From an uncultured Parabacteroides sp. (GTDB lineage: Bacteria > Bacteroidota > Bacteroidia > Bacteroidales > Tannerellaceae), in NCBI GenBank assembly GCA_910577325.1, contig CAJTMR010000009.1, forward strand, positions 60,063 to 124,062: DNA of 64,000 bases, in the 5' to 3' direction. Below are positions 60,038-64,000 of this stretch, piece by piece. The notes under the pieces were generated by a model, which did not search any database, was not told the origin of the DNA, and saw only the letters and a program-made list of their open reading frames with translations. The position numbers were made by a program, and so were the translations under genes. How positions within the stretch are numbered: position 1 is the first letter of the stretch; the number at the start of each line of letters is the position of its first letter.

Positions 60038-60736
60038 GTGCAGATATTTTATACGCCGGATATAGCCATCAATCCGGAGCTTCCGGAGGAAGAGGCGGGG
60101 CATTGTATTCGTGTGCTCAGGTTGGCTGAGTGTGACGAGATTTTGTTGACGGATGGTAAGGGTTCCTTTTTTAAAGCGGCAATCAGCCGCGCCCATCCGA
60201 AGCATTGTGAAGTGAAAATTCTGGAACAGTGGAAACAGCCTGCTTTATGGAACTTCAATCTTCATATAGCAGTGGCTCCGACCAAGAATATGGATCGTAT
60301 CGAGTGGTTTGCGGAGAAAGCGACCGAGATAGGTATCGATGCCATTACTTGTTTGAACTGCCGCTTTTCCGAACGGAAAGAGATAAAAGTGGCTCGTCTG
60401 GAAAAGATTTTGGTCAGTGCCATGAAGCAATCCCAGAAAGCGACTTTGCCGGAATTAAACGGAATGACTGATTTCCGTACGTTCGTCAGTCGGCCTTTTG
60501 ACGGTCGTAAGTTTATTGCCCATTGTGAAGAAGGGGTAAAACCTCTTTTGAAGCAAACGTATCATCCGGGAGAAAACGTACTCGTTTTGATCGGTCCTGA
60601 AGGAGATTTCAGTCCCGAAGAAATATCATTTGCCTTACAACAGGGATTTGAACCCGTTTCATTAGGCGAAAGTCGTTTGCGTACGGAAACGGCGGCATTG
60701 GTAGCTTGTCATACGATACATGTGTTAAACCAGTGA
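60038..60736 (+). CDS. rsmE: 16S rRNA m3U1498 methyltransferase
   Basis: The 232-residue SPOUT-class enzyme starts from GTG, MQIFYTPDIAINPELPEEEA, with HCIRVLRLAECDEILLTDGK in the N-terminal PUA-like domain and the SPOUT knot at the C-terminus (VLVLIGPEGDFSPEEISFAL, VSLGESRLRTETAALVACHT). It methylates N3 of U1498 in the decoding centre. It is the third gene of the DUF151-nupC-rsmE run. Confidence 0.95.
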   Translation: MQIFYTPDIAINPELPEEEAGHCIRVLRLAECDEILLTDGKGSFFKAAISRAHPKHCEVKILEQWKQPALWNFNLHIAVAPTKNMDRIEWFAEKATEIGIDAITCLNCRFSERKEIKVARLEKILVSAMKQSQKATLPELNGMTDFRTFVSRPFDGRKFIAHCEEGVKPLLKQTYHPGENVLVLIGPEGDFSPEEISFALQQGFEPVSLGESRLRTETAALVACHTIHVLNQ

Positions 60737-61099
60737 TGGGAAACGATGATTGAAAAGTACATATCCCGAAGCTTTTCTGATTTTTTCTTTTGACAGGTTC
60801 CGTTGAGTCGGAATTGTGGACCCACTTTTCAATTCCAGACATTTAATTGACGAAAGTCAGTCGAAACTTTATGCCGTTCTTACTGTTATACTATTGTGAA
60901 TATATGACCATTTGTCAGGCGTTGGATTGTTAAAAAGGTACTGTGCATTGCACAGTACTGTTAATCGCAGTTAAGCTCTTGTAAGGCGTCGTTAAAAGTG
61001 ATAAAAAATCAATCGCAAAAGGAATAATCGCACGTTTTTTGAGTTTTCTTTGTCGAAAGAAAAGTGTTAAATTTAAATGTTTGATAAAATAATGAGAGT
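60737..61099. other. Intergenic stretch ahead of degQ with a perfect palindrome
   Basis: The 363 bases carry no supported gene. The main feature is the 21-bp palindrome at 60938-60958. I see no perfect TAnnTTTG box before degQ; the nearest, AATGTTTG near 61076, is one mismatch off. Confidence 0.55.
60938..60958. promoter_or_regulatory. Perfect 21-bp palindrome upstream of degQ
   Basis: GTACTGTGCA-T-TGCACAGTAC is a perfect palindrome with a one-base centre, about 142 bases before the degQ start. The symmetry and near-zero loop favour binding of a dimeric regulator over an RNA hairpin. The regulator is unknown. Confidence 0.5.
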
Positions 61100-62671
61100 A
61101 TGAAAAAAGTGTGGAAAAATGTGCTTGGTATAGTTCTCGTAGCTGCAATCAGTGCGGGGGCGGCTATTGGGACAAGTGCTTACCTGATTAATAGGAATCA
61201 ACCGGTATATAGCACTTCCGGTTTAGCAAATACCTTCAATCAGCCGATCCGGTTAGCCGGTTATAACACAGTCGCTGCAGAGAATACGGATTTTACTATG
61301 GCAGCAGAAAGTACGGTTCATGGCGTTGTGCATATTAAGGCCACGACAAATGCCAAACGATATGCTGACGGAGGTAATCAGCCACAATATGTCGATCCAT
61401 TCGAATATTTCTTTGGATTCGGGGGACGTGGGAATTTCCAGCGCCCGCAACCGCAACCACGGGTAGGAGCCGGTTCCGGAGTCATCATTTCTACTGATGG
61501 ATATATTATAACGAACAATCATGTGATCGATGGAGCAGACGAGCTGGAAGTGACATTGAATGACAACCGCAAGTTTGCAGCCAAATTGGTCGGGACCGAT
61601 CCGACAACGGACATTGCTTTGCTTAAAGTAGATGCGAAAGATCTTCCTATCATTCCGTTCGGTGATTCTGAAAAACTGAAAGTTGGGGAATGGGTGTTGG
61701 CTGTTGGTAATCCGTTTAATCTGACTTCTACGGTTACAGCCGGTATCGTGAGTGCAAAAGGACGTGGCATTTCGATGGGAGGTGGCGATAAAAGCAAGAT
61801 CGAATCGTTCATCCAGACCGATGCAGCTGTGAACCCCGGTAACAGCGGGGGAGCGCTGGTGAATACGAAAGGTGAGCTGGTTGGTATCAATACCGCTATT
61901 TATTCCGAAACAGGAAACTTTGCCGGTTACTCGTTTGCCGTGCCTATCAGCATTGCAGGGAAAGTGGCAAACGACTTGAAGCAATATGGTACGGTGCAGC
62001 GTGCGGTGCTGGGGGTTCAGATTATGAGTGTGGGTGACATCGCTGACATGCTGGGGTATCCGAATTTGCCGGCCAAGCAGAAAGATGAATTGAATGCTTT
62101 GAAATCCAAGATAAAAGTTTCCGAAGGCGCATGTGTGTCTGATTTCGCAGACCGTAGTACTGCCAAGGAAGCCGGAATTGAAAAGGGTGACGTGATTGTT
62201 GCCATAAATGGTGCGAAAGTGAAATCTGCGAATGCCTTGCAGGAACAAATCAGTAAATATCGTCCGGGCGACAAAGTACAGGTAACTGTAGACCGTAATG
62301 GTAGCACCAAGACATTTAATGTGGAACTTCGAAATGCGCAGGGTAGTACGGCCGTAGTGAAAGGAGCCGCCGACAGTGCCGAAGTTCTGGGAGCCGCTTT
62401 TAGCACGTTGACAAACGAACAAAAACGTGAATTAGGTATAAGCTATGGTATTGAAGTGACCGGTTTGTTGAATGGTAAACTGAAAGACGTCGGTATCAAA
62501 AAAGGTTTCATCATCATGGTTGTAAACGATCAGAAGATTTCATCTCCTGAACAACTTGAGAGAATAGTTGACAAGGTCTTGAAAGGCAATGAGGACGATC
62601 GTTACATCGTAGTGAAAGGTTTTTATCCGAGTGGACGTACGAAAGTATATGCTATAGATCTGGCTGAATAA
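61100..62671 (+). CDS. degQ: Periplasmic serine protease/chaperone DegQ (HtrA)
   Basis: The 523-residue protein refolds or degrades damaged envelope proteins. It has an N-terminal membrane or signal segment (VLGIVLVAAISAGAAIGTSA), a trypsin-like domain with catalytic His141 (TNNHVIDGA), Asp171 (TTDIALLKVD) and Ser249 (NPGNSGGALV), and two PDZ domains (about 300-400 and 425-520; GIEKGDVIVAINGAKVKSAN and GFIIMVVNDQKISSPEQLER). It is monocistronic and lies just before rpoD. Confidence 0.95.
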   Translation: MKKVWKNVLGIVLVAAISAGAAIGTSAYLINRNQPVYSTSGLANTFNQPIRLAGYNTVAAENTDFTMAAESTVHGVVHIKATTNAKRYADGGNQPQYVDPFEYFFGFGGRGNFQRPQPQPRVGAGSGVIISTDGYIITNNHVIDGADELEVTLNDNRKFAAKLVGTDPTTDIALLKVDAKDLPIIPFGDSEKLKVGEWVLAVGNPFNLTSTVTAGIVSAKGRGISMGGGDKSKIESFIQTDAAVNPGNSGGALVNTKGELVGINTAIYSETGNFAGYSFAVPISIAGKVANDLKQYGTVQRAVLGVQIMSVGDIADMLGYPNLPAKQKDELNALKSKIKVSEGACVSDFADRSTAKEAGIEKGDVIVAINGAKVKSANALQEQISKYRPGDKVQVTVDRNGSTKTFNVELRNAQGSTAVVKGAADSAEVLGAAFSTLTNEQKRELGISYGIEVTGLLNGKLKDVGIKKGFIIMVVNDQKISSPEQLERIVDKVLKGNEDDRYIVVKGFYPSGRTKVYAIDLAE

Positions 62672-62723
62672 TAAAATAACGTTATATTTGTCTTATTTGG
62701 CGGGAAGATTGTTAAAGGTTTAT

Positions 62724-62756
62724 AATTGGCTGGGTGTAGGGTGCATCCAGCCAATT
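62724..62756 (+). terminator. Hairpin after degQ
   Basis: AATTGGCTGG (62724-62733) pairs with CCAGCCAATT (62747-62756), a perfect 10-bp stem. No T tract follows, so it is a likely but not certain terminator. Confidence 0.6.
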
Positions 62757-62775
62757 CTGTCAATAAAAATAATAT

Positions 62776-62783
62776 TATCTTTG
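62776..62783 (+). promoter_or_regulatory. -7 promoter element of rpoD
   Basis: TATCTTTG matches TAnnTTTG, 31 bases before the rpoD start, so the sigma factor gene is probably read by its own product. Confidence 0.65.
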
Positions 62784-62814
62784 CACCCTGATATTCTCAA
62801 TATAAAATTATTGG

Positions 62815-63675
62815 ATGAGACAGTTAAAGATCACAAAGTCCATTACCAATCGCGAAAGTGCTTCTCTTGACAAGTATCTTCAGGAAATAGGCCGTGAAGA
62901 TCTGATCACAGTAGAAGAAGAAGTAGAATTGGCACAGGCTATCAAAAGAGGCGACCGGAGAGCATTGGAAAAATTAACCAGAGCGAATCTTCGTTTTGTT
63001 GTATCTGTAGCTAAACAATATCAAAACCAGGGGTTAAGTTTGCCTGACCTTATAAATGAAGGGAACCTGGGGCTGATTAAGGCTGCGGAAAAATTTGATG
63101 AAACAAGAGGCTTTAAGTTTATTTCCTATGCTGTATGGTGGATTCGTCAGTCTATTTTGCAGGCTTTGGCAGAACAGTCAAGAATCGTACGTCTTCCGTT
63201 GAATCAGGTAGGGTCGTTGAATAAAATCAGCAAAGCCTTTTCTAAATTTGAACAGGAAAATGAACGTAGACCTTCTCCTGAAGAACTTGCAGACGAACTG
63301 GATATTCCGGTAGATAAGATTTCGGATACCTTGAAAGTATCGGGAAGACATATTTCAGTGGATGCTCCGTTTGTGGAAGGCGAAGACAACAGTCTTTTGG
63401 ATGTGCTTGTTAACGATGATGCTCCTATCGCTGACCGGTCGTTGATGAACGAGTCATTGGCAAAAGAAATTGATCGAGCACTTGCTACATTAACCGAAAG
63501 AGAATGTGAGATAATCAAAATGTTTTTCGGTATTGGCTGTCAGGAAATGACATTGGAAGAGATTGGCGACAAATTTGGCCTCACAAGAGAGCGCGTCCGC
63601 CAGATCAAGGAAAAAGCAATTAGAAGATTAAGGCAAGGAACACGTAGCAAGCTCCTCAAATCGTATTTAGGTTAA
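62815..63675 (+). CDS. rpoD: Primary sigma factor RpoD (sigma-ABfr type)
   Basis: The 286-residue housekeeping sigma factor lacks region 1.1, as usual in Bacteroidetes. Region 1.2 is [17 protein letters not shown], region 2 [40 protein letters not shown] and [20 protein letters not shown], region 3 [15 protein letters not shown], and region 4.2 [20 protein letters not shown]. It directs RNA polymerase to the TTTG/TAnnTTTG promoters listed throughout this window. It is monocistronic. Confidence 0.98.
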   Translation: MRQLKITKSITNRESASLDKYLQEIGREDLITVEEEVELAQAIKRGDRRALEKLTRANLRFVVSVAKQYQNQGLSLPDLINEGNLGLIKAAEKFDETRGFKFISYAVWWIRQSILQALAEQSRIVRLPLNQVGSLNKISKAFSKFEQENERRPSPEELADELDIPVDKISDTLKVSGRHISVDAPFVEGEDNSLLDVLVNDDAPIADRSLMNESLAKEIDRALATLTERECEIIKMFFGIGCQEMTLEEIGDKFGLTRERVRQIKEKAIRRLRQGTRSKLLKSYLG

Positions 63676-63703
63676 CCTCTTTTGGAGGAAGACAAAGATT
63701 TTG

Positions 63704-63735
63704 AAGCCTCTTACCCGTTAGGGTAGGGGGCTTTT
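63704..63735 (+). terminator. Rho-independent terminator of rpoD
   Basis: AAGCCTCTTACCC (63704-63716) pairs with GGGTAGGGGGCTT (63721-63733, some G-T pairs) around GTTA, followed by TTTC. Confidence 0.8.
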
Positions 63736-63924
63736 CTTGTTATTCTTGCTTGCGATTTTGATAAAGTCTTTTCTACGTACATTATATATCCATGTAAAAA
63801 GCATTTGTAGGGTTTGAAAATAAGGATGCCGGATGGGTGAAAAAAAGTTTCACTTGTAACCGTCAGTTATTCAGCATTTAGTGCGAATCCGTTCGAAAAC
63901 GATGAAAAAAAAGTTCCAGAAATG

Positions 63925-63956
63925 TTTGGTGGGTATGTTGTAAAGCACTACTTTTG
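63925..63956 (+). promoter_or_regulatory. Consensus promoter, probably of an rRNA operon or other stable RNA
   Basis: TTTG (63925-63928), a 20-base spacer, TACTTTTG (63949-63956): the only plus-strand promoter in the window with both elements perfect. The sequence TTTTGCATCCGCATTCGAGA after the box resembles, from memory, the starts of Bacteroidales rRNA operon leaders. The gene itself lies beyond the window. Confidence 0.6.
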
Positions 63957-64000
63957 CATCCGCATTCGAGAGAGAACGCAGGTGTTTAAAAGATGAAACA

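Larger units (their letters stand above)
63676..64000. other. Region after rpoD: terminator, spacer and strong promoter
   Basis: It contains the rpoD terminator (63704-63735), about 190 bases without supported features, and then a consensus promoter (63925-63956). The ~40 transcribed bases at the window edge (starting in the CCGCATTCGAGAGAGAACGC segment) contain no open frame. Confidence 0.6.

Noticed and set aside
61253..62422. A 389-residue antisense open frame across degQ.
   Set aside because: It lies wholly opposite a confidently identified gene, has His/Thr/Arg-rich composition typical of antisense frames, and shows no domain.

Overview
The window is a chromosomal segment of a Bacteroidales bacterium, most likely Parabacteroides or a close Tannerellaceae relative. 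The evidence is a primary sigma factor of only 286 residues without region 1.1, the promoter element TAnnTTTG in front of more than twenty genes on both strands, a serine palmitoyltransferase-type enzyme, a GldH lipoprotein, PorT- and PorE-like proteins, an S46 dipeptidyl-peptidase, and Bacteroidetes-only families (DUF5606, DUF3276, DUF3256, DUF4923, DUF5106, DUF2027-Smr). The genus is an inference; the order is well supported.

Layout. 1-1112: the end of rplU, rpmA, and a zinc-ribbon/FHA protein. 1113-8700: a mixed accessory stretch with an IS/MITE-like inverted repeat, a secreted TPR protein carrying a dead trypsin-like domain, an acyltransferase, two Crp/Fnr-type regulators, a NahK-like sugar kinase and a lipoprotein. 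8800-16531: rpmE2, fba, a long gene-free stretch with palindromes, a DUF4923 protein, a Pif1/RecD-like helicase, an AspT/YidE-type transporter, and truA. 16589-25899: an EamA transporter, DUF3256, purH, and the rod-shape cluster mreB-mreC-mreD-mrdA-rodA. 25925-30933: gldH and ricT, then a divergent pair made of a serine palmitoyltransferase and a lipid kinase, then trmN6. 31072-37856: lon, DUF5606, the leftward run nusB-yajC-ybbR-coaE, and DUF3276. 37963-42356: a 56-residue ferredoxin, a PorT-like barrel, and cdsA-ftsH-rsfS. 42582-42760: two identical tRNA-Gln genes, followed by a WYL-domain remnant. 43420-47782: a Na+-efflux-type ABC exporter linked to dnaG. 47911-52451: DPP11-like peptidase, CYTH protein, Smr protein, a palindrome array, and a GNAT acetyltransferase. 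52573-57787: queA, the PorE-like OmpA lipoprotein, a thioredoxin-like lipoprotein, and an M48 peptidase. 57878-63675: a candidate small RNA, a DUF151/UVR nuclease, a nucleoside transporter, rsmE, degQ/htrA, and rpoD. The last 80 bases hold a consensus promoter and leader that look like the start of an rRNA operon or another stable RNA.

Functionally the window is mostly housekeeping: ribosome, tRNA modification, replication priming, cell-wall elongation, and protein quality control (Lon, FtsH, DegQ). There is a strong cell-envelope theme (sphingolipid and phospholipid synthesis, T9SS/gliding-type proteins, periplasmic peptidase, OmpA anchoring). I see no prophage, complete insertion sequence, CRISPR array or recognisable defence island. 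The most unusual content is non-coding: two arrays of short palindromes with TGAA...TTCA ends, a 66-bp MITE-like element with a half copy 5.6 kb away, a perfect 21-bp palindrome ahead of degQ, a possible ~70-nt small RNA, and a perfect inverted repeat around the dnaG promoter.
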